Source of the DNA: Mycolicibacterium stellerae
GTDB taxonomy: Bacteria; Actinomycetota; Actinomycetes; Mycobacteriales; Mycobacteriaceae
DNA: 64,000 bases
Assembly: GCF_003719305.1 (NCBI RefSeq)
Contig: NZ_RARC01000010.1
Span: 124,001-188,000, forward strand
Direction of reading: 5' to 3'
The translations under genes were made by a program, and so were the position numbers. Of the stretch, positions 56,496 to 64,000 are shown one piece after another. Numbering within the stretch: position 1 is the first letter of the stretch; each line of letters begins with the position of its first letter. The notes beneath the pieces are model-generated. The model ran no database searches and was not told where the DNA came from. It worked only from the letters and a program-made list of their open reading frames with translations.

Positions 56496-56927
56496 TCAGG
56501 CAAACCCGCAACCCGGATCGGGTGCGTCGTCGGACAGCGGCGCCCCCGCAGGATCGATGTAGAGAACCTGCAGAACCAGCGGGCCGGGGCCGACATTGCG
56601 GCCGATATGCACGTAACCCGGACCGCCCTTCTCGGCGATGCTCTGGCCGGCAGTGTAAAGCCCGTCGACCGAGCAGTCCGAGCCGTAGTGCGTCAGGGTG
56701 CCCTCCTTGACCACACCGAAGAGCTGGCCGTCATGCGAATGCCATCCGGTGCTGCCGCCGGGGGCGATGGTGATCTCGCGGAAGATGTAGTCCTTCCCGT
56801 CGTCGGTCGTCTGCCAGATGACCGTTCCGTCGGTGTCCCGCGCGGGGGTGGCCGCGGCGGGTCCCGAGCCCGCGAGCAGCGCGGCGACCGCGAGAGGTGC
56901 CGCCCACAGTCGCTGAAGAGTTCGCAT
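56496..56927 (-). CDS. Secreted cupin-domain protein
   Basis: A 143-residue protein with a Sec signal peptide (MRTLQRLWAAPLAVAALLAG, cleavage near PAAA-TPA) and a single cupin barrel: ITIAPGGSTGWHSHDGQLFGVVKEG carries the metal-ligand His pair, and PGYVHIGRNVGPGPLVLQVLYI the second motif. Two cysteines (SDCSVDG, PGCGFA) may form a disulfide. Extracytoplasmic, function unknown. Confidence 0.85.
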   Translation of the reverse strand: MRTLQRLWAAPLAVAALLAGSGPAAATPARDTDGTVIWQTTDDGKDYIFREITIAPGGSTGWHSHDGQLFGVVKEGTLTHYGSDCSVDGLYTAGQSIAEKGGPGYVHIGRNVGPGPLVLQVLYIDPAGAPLSDDAPDPGCGFA

Positions 56928-56979
56928 AGTCAGTCAGGATGGCACAGCGGATTGGGCCGCCCGCGGGTTTGCGCGAGGT

Positions 56980-56985
56980 TACCGT
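56980..56985 (+). promoter_or_regulatory. -10 element before the deleted amidohydrolase
   Basis: TACCGT ends 6 nt before ATG 56992, again leaderless spacing, showing that the remnant keeps its own promoter. Confidence 0.4.
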
Positions 56986-56991
56986 GCTCGC

Positions 56992-57252
56992 ATGAGCCGG
57001 TCCTACCTGCTGACCAACGAGTCGATCTGGACCGGTGATCCCGCGCAACCCTGGGCTGCCCTGCGCGGCTACACCGCCAACGGCGCCTACCAGCTGCGCC
57101 TCGAGCAGCGGACCGGCACCTTGACCGTCGGCAAGGCCGCCGACCTGACGGTGCTCGGCGCCGATCTGTTCCGCGTTGATGCCCACGAAATCCACGCCGT
57201 GCCCGTCGTCTTGACGATGATCGACGGCCGGATCACCCACGACGCCCGCTGA
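56992..57252 (+). pseudogene. Internally deleted amidohydrolase (YtcJ-like)
   Basis: An 86-codon frame that joins the two ends of a family usually about 500 residues long. The first 17 residues (MSRSYLLTNESIWTGDP) match amidohydrolase-3 N-termini. From WAALRGYTANGAYQL to KAADLTVLGADLF and VVLTMIDGRI it is the C-terminal end. The metal-binding core is missing, so it cannot be an active hydrolase. The reading frame is intact across the junction and the promoter remains. A small functional protein is possible but less likely. Confidence 0.65.
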
Positions 57253-57271
57253 GTAGATTCACAATGGCGCC

Positions 57272-57889
57272 ATGGCGTTTCATGGATGGCCGATCGAGGC
57301 GGTGGAGTTCTACGAGGGCCTCGAAGCCGACAACTCGAGGGTGTACTGGCAGGACAACAAGGAGGTCTACGACCGCCGCGTGCGCGCCCCGATGGAGGAA
57401 CTGCTCGCCGAGCTCGCCGACGAGTTCGGCGCGGGCACCATGTTCCGGCCGTATCGAGACGTGCGGTTCAGCGCCGACAAGAGCCCGTACAAGACCACCT
57501 GCGCCGCCCGCATCGGCGCCGGGTACGTGTCGTTCTCCGCCGAGGGACTGTCCGCGGGCAGCGGGCTCTACATGCCCGAACCGGCGGCGCTTCAACGCTT
57601 CCGCGCGGCGGTCGACGCCGAGGAGTCCGGTGCCGAGCTGTCGGACATCGTCGCCGCGCTGAACCGAGGCGGCTACCAGACGATGGCCCACGATGTGCTC
57701 AAGACCGCACCGCGGGGCTATCCGGCCGACCATCCGCGTATCGAGCTGCTGCGGCACAAAGGCATCGCGATGATGAAGAGCTGGCCGGTCGGCGCCTGGC
57801 TGGGCACCAGGAAGGCCAAGGACCGCGTGGTCACCACGCTGCGCGCAGCGGTACCTCTCAACGAGTGGCTGGCCCTCAACGTCGGCTGA
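57272..57889 (+). CDS. DUF2461 family protein
   Basis: A 205-residue protein with the DUF2461 pattern: AFHGWPIEAVEFYEGLEADNSR, MFRPYRDVRFSADKSPYKT, SGLYMPEPAALQRFRAAV, and LKTAPRGYPADHPRIELLRHKG. Soluble and compact. Molecular function is unknown for the family. It lies 19 bp after the amidohydrolase remnant and 51 bp before purM on the same strand. Confidence 0.88.
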   Translation: MAFHGWPIEAVEFYEGLEADNSRVYWQDNKEVYDRRVRAPMEELLAELADEFGAGTMFRPYRDVRFSADKSPYKTTCAARIGAGYVSFSAEGLSAGSGLYMPEPAALQRFRAAVDAEESGAELSDIVAALNRGGYQTMAHDVLKTAPRGYPADHPRIELLRHKGIAMMKSWPVGAWLGTRKAKDRVVTTLRAAVPLNEWLALNVG

Positions 57890-57926
57890 GCCCGCACGGC
57901 CCGTTCCGGCCACGGTCGCCGACCGG

Positions 57927-57932
57927 TAGCCT
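57927..57932 (+). promoter_or_regulatory. -10 element of purM, leaderless geometry
   Basis: TAGCCT ends 8 nt before the purM ATG. Confidence 0.45.
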
Positions 57933-57940
57933 TAAGGCCG

Positions 57941-59014
<1,074 letters not shown>

Positions 59015-59020
59015 AGGAAA

Positions 59021-59036
59021 GGCGCCTACCGGCGCC
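59021..59036. terminator. Bidirectional hairpin between purM and DUF3073
   Basis: GGCGCC-TACC-GGCGCC: 6-bp stem, 4-nt loop, 7 bp after the purM stop and overlapping the last codons of the DUF3073 gene. A second stem (CGTGGGT/ACCCACG, 58990-59007) precedes it. No U-tract, as usual in mycobacteria. Confidence 0.5.
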
Positions 59037-59223
59037 AGTCGTCCTCTTGGACCCACTCATCGTCGGCGAGACCGCCTCCGCCTGAACCGTTTCGGTCGTC
59101 GGTGTCGGTCGCTTCCGACCCGGCCAGCTCTTGCCGGAGCCGCTCGAAATCGGTCTGCGGTGAGCTGTACTTGAGCTCACGAGCAACCTTGGTCTGCTTT
59201 GCCTTAGCCCGGCCGCGGCCCAT
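59026..59223 (-). CDS. DUF3073 family protein (Rv0810c type)
   Basis: A 65-residue small acidic protein: MGRGRAKAKQTKVARELKYS at the N-terminus is basic and conserved across actinobacteria; the tail ADDEWVQEDDWRR is acidic. ATG 59223 preceded by AGGGGG, which also forms a GGGGGTCCCCC palindrome over the start. Function unknown. Its stop lies inside the purM-side hairpin. Confidence 0.9.
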   Translation of the reverse strand: MGRGRAKAKQTKVARELKYSSPQTDFERLRQELAGSEATDTDDRNGSGGGGLADDEWVQEDDWRR

Positions 59224-59358
59224 GGGGGGACCCCCTCGCGCAATAACGGAGCGGCCCAATTAGAAGGCGGCTCCGATCTGTGTGTGTTTATTGTCCTGCC
59301 AACACTTTACCGTGCCCGTGCGCGCTGCGCTGGCAGGCCCGTCCGACGGCCCTTCGGG

Positions 59359-60432
59359 TCACCGTGTGCCGCCCCGCAGCCGTTCGACTGCGAGCCGTCC
59401 CGCGCCGACGCCATCGGCGGGCGGTATCGAGTCCGCGTCGATCGCGGCGGCCACCTGGTTCTCGCCGCCGGTGGTCAGCGCGGTGTCGGCGGGCAGCCCG
59501 CGCTTGAGCAGCGCCAGGGCGACGGGACCGAGGTCGACGTGGTCGACGACGGTGCCGATGCGGCCGACGGCACGCCCTCCCGCGAGTACCGGGTCACCCG
59601 TGTTCGGTCGATCCGTTGACCCGTCAAGGTGCAGCAGCACCAACATCCGAGGCGGTTTTCCGAGGTTATGAACCCGCGCGACGGTTTCCTGGCCGCGGTA
59701 GCAGCCCTTGTCGAGATGGACCGCGCTGCCGATCCAGCCGACTTCGTGCGGGATCGTCCGGTCGTCGGTGTCGACCCCGAGCCGCGGTCGCAGCCCGGCC
59801 ACCCGATATGCCTCGTAGGCCCACGTGCCGGCCCGCCGGACCCCAGCCGCGGTCAATCGGTCGACCCACTCGGCGGTCTGTGCGCGCGGAACGACCAGGT
59901 CCAGTTCGATGCCGGGCCCGCCCATCCGGCGCACGAAACCGCCGTCCGGCATAGGGGTCGCGGTGTTTTCAGCTGGTAGCGAATCGAGCCCGAGTGCGCC
60001 GAGCACCCGACCCTCTGCCAACTGGGGGCCCAGAAGCGACAACACGGCCATGTCGGCAGGCTCGATCGCGACCTGGGCCCAGAACACCATCTTGCGTAGA
60101 TAGGCCAATAACGGCTCGGCCCGCCACGATTCGGTGTCGAGATAGGTGACATCGCCGAGCTCGGTTTGAATCCAGTGATCTTCGACACGGCCCTGGCCGT
60201 CGAGGCTCAAATTCTGGGTGACGGTGCCGTCCGGCTGCTCGGCGACGTGTTGGGTGGAGATGTTGTGCAACCAGCTTTTCCGCTCACCGCCGGTCAGTTC
60301 GAGCACCGCCCGGTGGGAGCGGTCCACCACAACCGCCTCGTACATCGCGGCGCGTTGCTCACCAAGTGGGTCGCCGTAATGCCAGACGGCGCCTGCGTCG
60401 GGTCCCGATTCGGGTGCGGGAACTGCTGACAT
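59359..60432 (-). CDS. YgfZ/GcvT-like folate-binding protein (Rv0811c type)
   Basis: A 357-residue tetrahydrofolate-binding protein of the YgfZ class used in iron-sulfur cluster maintenance. The signature KGCYRGQE is present, with DRSHRAVLELTGGERKSWLHNIST at the N-terminus. A TACAGT hexamer 7 nt before the ATG indicates a leaderless transcript. Divergent from pabC with only 33 bp between start codons. Confidence 0.92.
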   Translation of the reverse strand: MSAVPAPESGPDAGAVWHYGDPLGEQRAAMYEAVVVDRSHRAVLELTGGERKSWLHNISTQHVAEQPDGTVTQNLSLDGQGRVEDHWIQTELGDVTYLDTESWRAEPLLAYLRKMVFWAQVAIEPADMAVLSLLGPQLAEGRVLGALGLDSLPAENTATPMPDGGFVRRMGGPGIELDLVVPRAQTAEWVDRLTAAGVRRAGTWAYEAYRVAGLRPRLGVDTDDRTIPHEVGWIGSAVHLDKGCYRGQETVARVHNLGKPPRMLVLLHLDGSTDRPNTGDPVLAGGRAVGRIGTVVDHVDLGPVALALLKRGLPADTALTTGGENQVAAAIDADSIPPADGVGAGRLAVERLRGGTR

Positions 60433-60451
60433 GGCTTCAACTGTACGGCGC

Positions 60452-60457
60452 TACGCT
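60452..60457 (+). promoter_or_regulatory. -10 element of pabC, leaderless geometry
   Basis: TACGCT ends 8 nt before ATG 60466. It overlaps the upstream side of the opposing ygfZ promoter (TACAGT on the minus strand, about 60440-60445), so the two may compete. Confidence 0.4.
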
Positions 60458-60465
60458 TCTTGGCC

Positions 60466-61344
60466 ATGGCGGGCGAACCGGGGATTGTGGTCACGCTCGA
60501 CGGGCAGTTGCATGATGCGCAGACACCACTGCTGCACGCCGACGACCTGGCTGCTGTGCGCGGCGACGGTATCTTCGAGTCGCTGCTCGTGCGCGACGGC
60601 CGACCGTGTCTGCTCGAGGCTCATCTGGGGCGGTTGACGCAGTCGGCGCGGCTGATGGACCTTCCCGACCCCGATCTGCCGCGCTGGCGTGCGGCGGTAG
60701 CGGCCGCGACGTCTGCGTGGACGGAACAGGGCGGCGGCGAGGGCGTGCTGCGGCTGATCTACAGCCGGGGGCGGGAAAGCGGGTCCGATCCGACGGCATT
60801 CGCCATGATCGGCGCGGTGGCAGGCAGGGTCGCTGCGGCACGCAGAGACGGGGTGGCGGCCATAACGCTTGCCCGCTCGCTACCCGCCGAGAGCGCCGCC
60901 GAGATGCCGTGGCTGCTGGCAGGCGCCAAGACGCTGTCATATGCGGTGAACATGGCGGCGCTGCGGCACGCCGAACGCCAGGGCGCGGGCGACGTGGTTT
61001 TCATCAGTTCCGAAGGCAACGTCCTGGAGGGCCCGCGGTCGACGGTCGTGATCGCCACGGAGATCGACGGGCGGCTGGGTCTGCTCACCCCGCCGCCGTG
61101 GTATCCGATCCTGCGCGGCACCACACAGCAGGCGCTGTTCGAGGTGGCCCGCAACAAGGGCTACGACTGCGACTACCTCGCGTTGCGTACCGCCGATCTA
61201 TTTGCCGCACAAGGGGTTTGGCTGGTTTCCAGCATCACGCTGGCGGCCAGGGTGCACACCCTCGACGGCAAACCGTTGCCGCCTTCGCCGATCGCCAGTC
61301 AGGTCAGCGAGCTCGTCGACGCCGCGATCGTCAGCGATCGCTGA
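60466..61344 (+). CDS. pabC: 4-amino-4-deoxychorismate lyase
   Basis: A 292-residue fold-type IV PLP enzyme (Rv0812 type), last step of p-aminobenzoate synthesis for folate. Catalytic Lys in LLAGAKTLSYAVNMAALRHA; LLHADDLAAVRGDGIFESLL at the N-terminus; FISSEGNVLEGPRSTVV and PILRGTTQQALFE near the PLP phosphate. It could also have D-amino-acid or branched-chain aminotransferase activity, as reported for some members. ATG 60466 preferred over TTG 60460. Neighbours YgfZ, consistent with folate biology. Confidence 0.9.
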   Translation: MAGEPGIVVTLDGQLHDAQTPLLHADDLAAVRGDGIFESLLVRDGRPCLLEAHLGRLTQSARLMDLPDPDLPRWRAAVAAATSAWTEQGGGEGVLRLIYSRGRESGSDPTAFAMIGAVAGRVAAARRDGVAAITLARSLPAESAAEMPWLLAGAKTLSYAVNMAALRHAERQGAGDVVFISSEGNVLEGPRSTVVIATEIDGRLGLLTPPPWYPILRGTTQQALFEVARNKGYDCDYLALRTADLFAAQGVWLVSSITLAARVHTLDGKPLPPSPIASQVSELVDAAIVSDR

Positions 61345-61468
61345 GCGCGAACCGACCATTTCCGACGGCGAATGCGCGCCGCAGAGCTCAATCCAACTCG
61401 CGGCCAGCAGTTTCGGGGTTCGGAGAATCTGCAGAAGTAAATCACTGGCAGCCGCGCGCAACCGCGAG

Positions 61469-61648
61469 TAACTTCGTCGGTACACAGGGAAGGAGGTGGT
61501 CCGACAAATTGATTGACTTATGGACATGTGAGGTGGCTGCGAGCTAGCAGCACCGGGGAGTCACCCGCGCGCGCTGGCGAATTCCCCGCAGTCACCCGGC
61601 CCCCGAGCCTCTCGGTTTGTCCAACCAGGAACAGCGGCTCGGGGGCCG
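61469..61648 (+). ncRNA. Candidate structured RNA / mini-ORF transcript
   Basis: Between pabC and the SDR lies a 351-bp gene-free region whose right part is highly structured. A -10-like TAACTT (61469-61474) is followed by AGGAGGTGG (61491-61499), a near-perfect anti-16S match, and a 12-codon frame starting TTG 61509 (MIDLWTCEVAAS) ending TAG 61547. Three stems follow: GCTGC/GCAGC (61536-61551) over the stop, CGGGGA/TCCCCG (61554-61588), and a 13-bp perfect stem CGGCCCCCGAGCC/GGCTCGGGGGCCG (61597-61648) with a small inner GGTT/AACC stem. The last looks like a terminator. Regulatory leader or sRNA; not a recognised Rfam family to me. Confidence 0.45.
61597..61648 (+). terminator. 13-bp stem hairpin
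   Basis: CGGCCCCCGAGCC (61597-61609) pairs perfectly with GGCTCGGGGGCCG (61636-61648); 26-nt loop with an inner GGTT/AACC stem. No U-run. It ends 35 bp before the next gene's -10, so it probably terminates the mini-ORF RNA. Confidence 0.6.
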
Positions 61649-61682
61649 CACCATATCTGAACCACGCCGACTGTCCCGCATC

Positions 61683-61688
61683 TACGCT
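61683..61688 (+). promoter_or_regulatory. -10 element of the SDR gene, leaderless geometry
   Basis: TACGCT ends 7 nt before ATG 61696. Confidence 0.45.
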
Positions 61689-61695
61689 CGACCCC

Positions 61696-62487
61696 ATGCG
61701 AGTTTCTGGGTCGACGGTGCTGCTCACGGGCGCCTCCGGTGGTATCGGCCACGCGATCGCCAATGCCATCGCCGACCGTGGCGGCCGACTCATCGTCACA
61801 GGTCGCCGCGGCGACGTGCTCGACGAGCTGATCGCGAAGTACGGCGGACGCGCAATCGTTGTCGACCTGGCTGACCGCGAGGACGTCGAACGTCTGGCCA
61901 ACGAGGCCGGCGACGTCGACATCCTGATCGCGAACGCCGCTTTGCCCGCATCGGGCACGCTCGATTCGTTCACCGTGAACGAAATCGACCGTGCTCTGGA
62001 CGTGAACCTGCGGGCGCCGATGATGCTTGCGAGAAAATTCGCGCCTGCGATGGTCAACAACGGCCGCGGCCATCTGCTGTTCGTTTCGTCCTTGATCGGG
62101 AAGTTCCCGTCGGCCACCGCCCCCGTGTATTGCGCCGCCAAGTTCGGCCTGCGCGGGTTCTCGGGAGCCATACGCACCGACCTGCGCGGCACGGGGGTCG
62201 GCGTGTCGGTCGTTTTCCCAGGGATCATCCGCGACGCGGGGATGTTCGCCGATGCGAAGGTTGACGTGCCAAGCGGAGTGGGCACCCGATCGCCGCAAGA
62301 TGTGGCTCGCGGTGTCCTCAGGGCGATCGAGAAGAACCGGGGCGAGGTCGTTGTCGCGCCGGTAGCGCAGCGGCTGCTGGCCACCTTGGGCGCCGTATCT
62401 CCCAGGGCAGTTGCCGCTGTCTCGAGGCGCGTCGGTGCGGACGCGATGACCCTAGAGGTGGCAGAGGGTCAGCGCGACAAACGCTGA
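61696..62487 (+). CDS. SDR family oxidoreductase
   Basis: A 263-residue classical SDR: TGASGGIG, IANAA for the NNAG position, Ser in FVSSLIGKF, YCAAK. The C-terminal part (VVAPVAQRLLATLGAVSPRAVAAVSRRVG) forms an amphipathic helix, as in SDRs that sit on membranes. ATG 61696 has a -10 7 nt upstream; the longer frame to 61513 runs through the structured RNA and is rejected. Substrate unknown. Confidence 0.9.
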   Translation: MRVSGSTVLLTGASGGIGHAIANAIADRGGRLIVTGRRGDVLDELIAKYGGRAIVVDLADREDVERLANEAGDVDILIANAALPASGTLDSFTVNEIDRALDVNLRAPMMLARKFAPAMVNNGRGHLLFVSSLIGKFPSATAPVYCAAKFGLRGFSGAIRTDLRGTGVGVSVVFPGIIRDAGMFADAKVDVPSGVGTRSPQDVARGVLRAIEKNRGEVVVAPVAQRLLATLGAVSPRAVAAVSRRVGADAMTLEVAEGQRDKR

Positions 62488-62566
62488 CTGCACGGTGCGG
62501 CGGTGGCACGGCACCGGCGACGGGCTCAGCGCTGCTCGGGCATGGCTTGACCCTGTGCGCCGTGTA

Positions 62567-63418
62567 ATGATGCGGCGCATGCCTTCGCTGTGCCTGCTCG
62601 TCGCGCTGCTGGCCGCCATGCTGGTCAGCTGCGCTCCCGCGGCGCAACAACCCGCCGCTACAGGCCTATCGCACTGCAAGAGGGATTCGCTCGACACCCT
62701 GTACAAGGGAGTCTTCACCTACGGGACCGACCAGCCCGTCTACCCACCGTGGTACATGGGCGACAACCCCGAGAACGGCGAGGGCTTCGAGTCCGCCGTC
62801 GCCTATGCCGTTGCCGACCGGCTCGGTTACCCGCGTGAGGATGTGCGGTGGGTGCGGGTGCCGTTCAACGCGGCGCTGGCGCCGGGAACCAAGGAGTTCG
62901 ACGCCAGCCTGTCGGAGTTCTCGATCACCGACCAGCGCAAGGCGGCGGTGGACTTCTCCACGCCCTACTTCGACGTCACGCAGGCAGTCGTGACAATCGA
63001 ATCGTCGCCTGCCTCGCTGGCACGGAACATCGACGCGCTGCGGCCGCTACGGCTCGGTGTCCAAGTCGGCACCACCAGCTATACGGCGGCTACCTCCGTG
63101 AACGGCATCAACCCGGTGGCCGTGTACAACACCAACGGCGACGCGAAAATGGCGCTGAGTAGCGGGGAGATCGACGCGTTGGTCGCCGACCTGCCCACCG
63201 CCCTGGCGGTGGCCAACGAATTGCGTGACGGTATCATCGTCGGCCAATTGCCTTCTGCCACCGACGAAATCGAACAGTTTGGAATCGTCCTCAACAAAGA
63301 CAGCTCGCTCACCCGGTGCGTATCCTCGGCCGTCGACGCACTGCGCGATGACGGCACGTTGGCGTCGCTGCAGAACACCTGGCTCGCCGAGGTGGGAAAA
63401 GCACCCGTTCTCCGCTAG
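62567..63418 (+). CDS. Lipoprotein, amino-acid ABC transporter binding protein family
   Basis: About 283 residues. Lipoprotein signal: MMRRMPSLCLLVALLAAMLV followed by SCAPA, a lipobox with the modified Cys. Family 3 solute-binding fold: FTYGTDQPVYPPWY, EGFESAVAYAVADRLG, DASLSEFSITDQRKAAVDFSTPYF. Binds polar amino acids or related opines in other members. No permease or ATPase gene is next to it, so the transporter partner is elsewhere. Start among ATG 62567, 62570 and 62579. Overlaps the convergent lipoprotein gene by 4 bp. Confidence 0.88.
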   Translation: MMRRMPSLCLLVALLAAMLVSCAPAAQQPAATGLSHCKRDSLDTLYKGVFTYGTDQPVYPPWYMGDNPENGEGFESAVAYAVADRLGYPREDVRWVRVPFNAALAPGTKEFDASLSEFSITDQRKAAVDFSTPYFDVTQAVVTIESSPASLARNIDALRPLRLGVQVGTTSYTAATSVNGINPVAVYNTNGDAKMALSSGEIDALVADLPTALAVANELRDGIIVGQLPSATDEIEQFGIVLNKDSSLTRCVSSAVDALRDDGTLASLQNTWLAEVGKAPVLR

Positions 63419-63675
63419 CCCGCATCGGGGCCGGGCGCCATCGACGCACACGCCTCCGTGGCCTTGTGCCATGTCGCCTCGTCGGAGCCAGGCGGGGGAC
63501 CTGCGACGGGTCCGGGAGGAGCCGAAACGCCATGCTCCTGAAGACATTTCGCGTATGCCCCGTGCCCGCTGGGGGCGGGCGTCGACGACTCCGGCGACGG
63601 CGCGTCGTTCGATGACGAGCAGCCTGCGACGACGACCGCCGCGGTGAGAACCGCAGCCAACCGAACCCTGTTCAT
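63415..63675 (-). CDS. Small lipoprotein
   Basis: An 86-residue lipoprotein: signal peptide [20 protein letters not shown] with lipobox VAGC, then a Ser/Pro linker and a small domain with two cysteines (AKCLQEHGV, TEACASM) likely disulfide-linked. ATG 63675 preferred over TTG 63678; it overlaps the TGA of the upstream gene (ATGA), so the pair is coupled. Function unknown. Confidence 0.8.
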   Translation of the reverse strand: MNRVRLAAVLTAAVVVAGCSSSNDAPSPESSTPAPSGHGAYAKCLQEHGVSAPPGPVAGPPPGSDEATWHKATEACASMAPGPDAG

Positions 63676-64000
63676 CAACCCGCGAACCTCGTCAGCCTGG
63701 CCGACAGATGCGGCACCAGTCCGCCGTCGGCGTCAACGCGCTCCTCTACGTAAGCCAAGTCGCCGCCCCCGACAATGCCGTACAACCTTTTAGCGCCACC
63801 GACGAGCATCCCGGACTTGCTGCGCGCCAACGCATCAGTGGCCAGTTCCCACGACGACTGGTTGAGCGGCCTGCCGTAGAACAACTCGACATAGCCCGCG
63901 GAGTGGGCCAACAGCAATTCGATCGCCTGGGATTCCACAGGGTCGTTCGGATCGTTGACGAACCGCCAGAAGCCCGACTCTCGCAGGCCTCGTTCGTCGT
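63675..64000 (-). CDS. Hypothetical protein, 5' part beyond window edge
   Basis: Reading frame open to the window edge (at least 107 codons); an internal GTG at 63938 exists, but coding-like sequence ([20 protein letters not shown]) continues upstream. The visible C-terminus is soluble: [38 protein letters not shown]. Not recognised. Coupled to the small lipoprotein by ATGA. Confidence 0.6.
   Translation of the reverse strand, partial: DERGLRESGFWRFVNDPNDPVESQAIELLLAHSAGYVELFYGRPLNQSSWELATDALARSKSGMLVGGAKRLYGIVGGGDLAYVEERVDADGGLVPHLSARLTRFAG

Larger units (their letters stand above)
61345..61695. other. 351-bp gene-free interval
   Basis: Contains the structured element at 61469-61648 and the promoter of the SDR gene (TACGCT 61683-61688). 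The first 120 bp show nothing recognisable. Confidence 0.5.

Noticed and set aside
61513..61695. Upstream extension of the SDR gene at 61696
   Set aside because: The extension crosses the hairpin region and has no family resemblance; the SDR fold starts at MRVSGSTVLLTGASGG with a -10 element just upstream.

Overview
The window is chromosomal DNA from a mycobacterium, most likely a rapidly growing, Mycolicibacterium-like species. Evidence: high GC, many GTG starts, -10-only leaderless promoters, a PhoP/PhoR pair, and a gene order that from memory follows Mycobacterium tuberculosis Rv0756c to Rv0812 with local insertions and losses. No rRNA, tRNA, CRISPR array, transposase or prophage is visible.

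Layout. 1-3.6 kb: three poorly characterised minus-strand proteins, including a low-GC sialidase-like beta-propeller, then a decapeptide-repeat protein (Rv0756c type). 3.6-7.2 kb: phoP-phoR, a HIT hydrolase and a GT2 glycosyltransferase, ending in short repeats. 7.3-19.7 kb: a redox cluster built around a TetR gene. One arm is a leftward operon (cyp123, SDR, cyp51, ferredoxin, NTF2-like proteins, NDMA-dependent alcohol dehydrogenase, SDR). The divergent arm is aldA-SDR-hydroxyacid dehydrogenase-CMD protein-unknown. Two copies of a GGACA/TGTCC operator lie between the arms. 19.7-21.6 kb: a CYP125-like P450 with its own TetR. 21.6-41.5 kb: purD, purB, purC, purS and purQ, interspersed with an esterase, TetR genes, an APC permease, DUF429, cyp126, a TehA-like transporter, a DUF559 nuclease between two palindromic repeats, oligopeptidase B, a DoxX/TetR pair, a thiol peroxidase of the Gpx family, a flavoprotein and an MBL protein. 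41.5-47.4 kb: methyltransferase, SDR, the DyP peroxidase-encapsulin nanocompartment, the M18 aminopeptidase pepC, small NTF2 and VOC proteins, and a broken membrane-protein remnant. 47.4-59.3 kb: purL, a membrane alpha/beta hydrolase, a CPBP protease, a solitary MCE protein back to back with a sterol-carrier-like gene, purF, an atypical SDR, a secreted cupin, an internally deleted amidohydrolase, DUF2461, purM and DUF3073. 59.3-64 kb: YgfZ, pabC, a candidate structured RNA or mini-ORF, an SDR, two lipoproteins and a partial gene.

How it fits together. Eight purine-pathway genes (purD, purB, purC, purS, purQ, purL, purF, purM) are dispersed rather than in one operon. Six of them (all but purF and the coupled purQ) have a TANNNT -10 hexamer 6-8 nt before the start codon, suggesting leaderless transcripts as their common expression mode. 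The P450/ferredoxin/dehydrogenase block looks like an oxidation cascade from alcohol to aldehyde to acid for a lipid or sterol-like substrate under TetR control.

The items most worth a second look are the DUF559 cassette between two near-identical 53-bp palindromes, the multi-hairpin mini-ORF region after pabC, the in-frame internally deleted amidohydrolase, and the MCE/sterol-carrier divergent pair.
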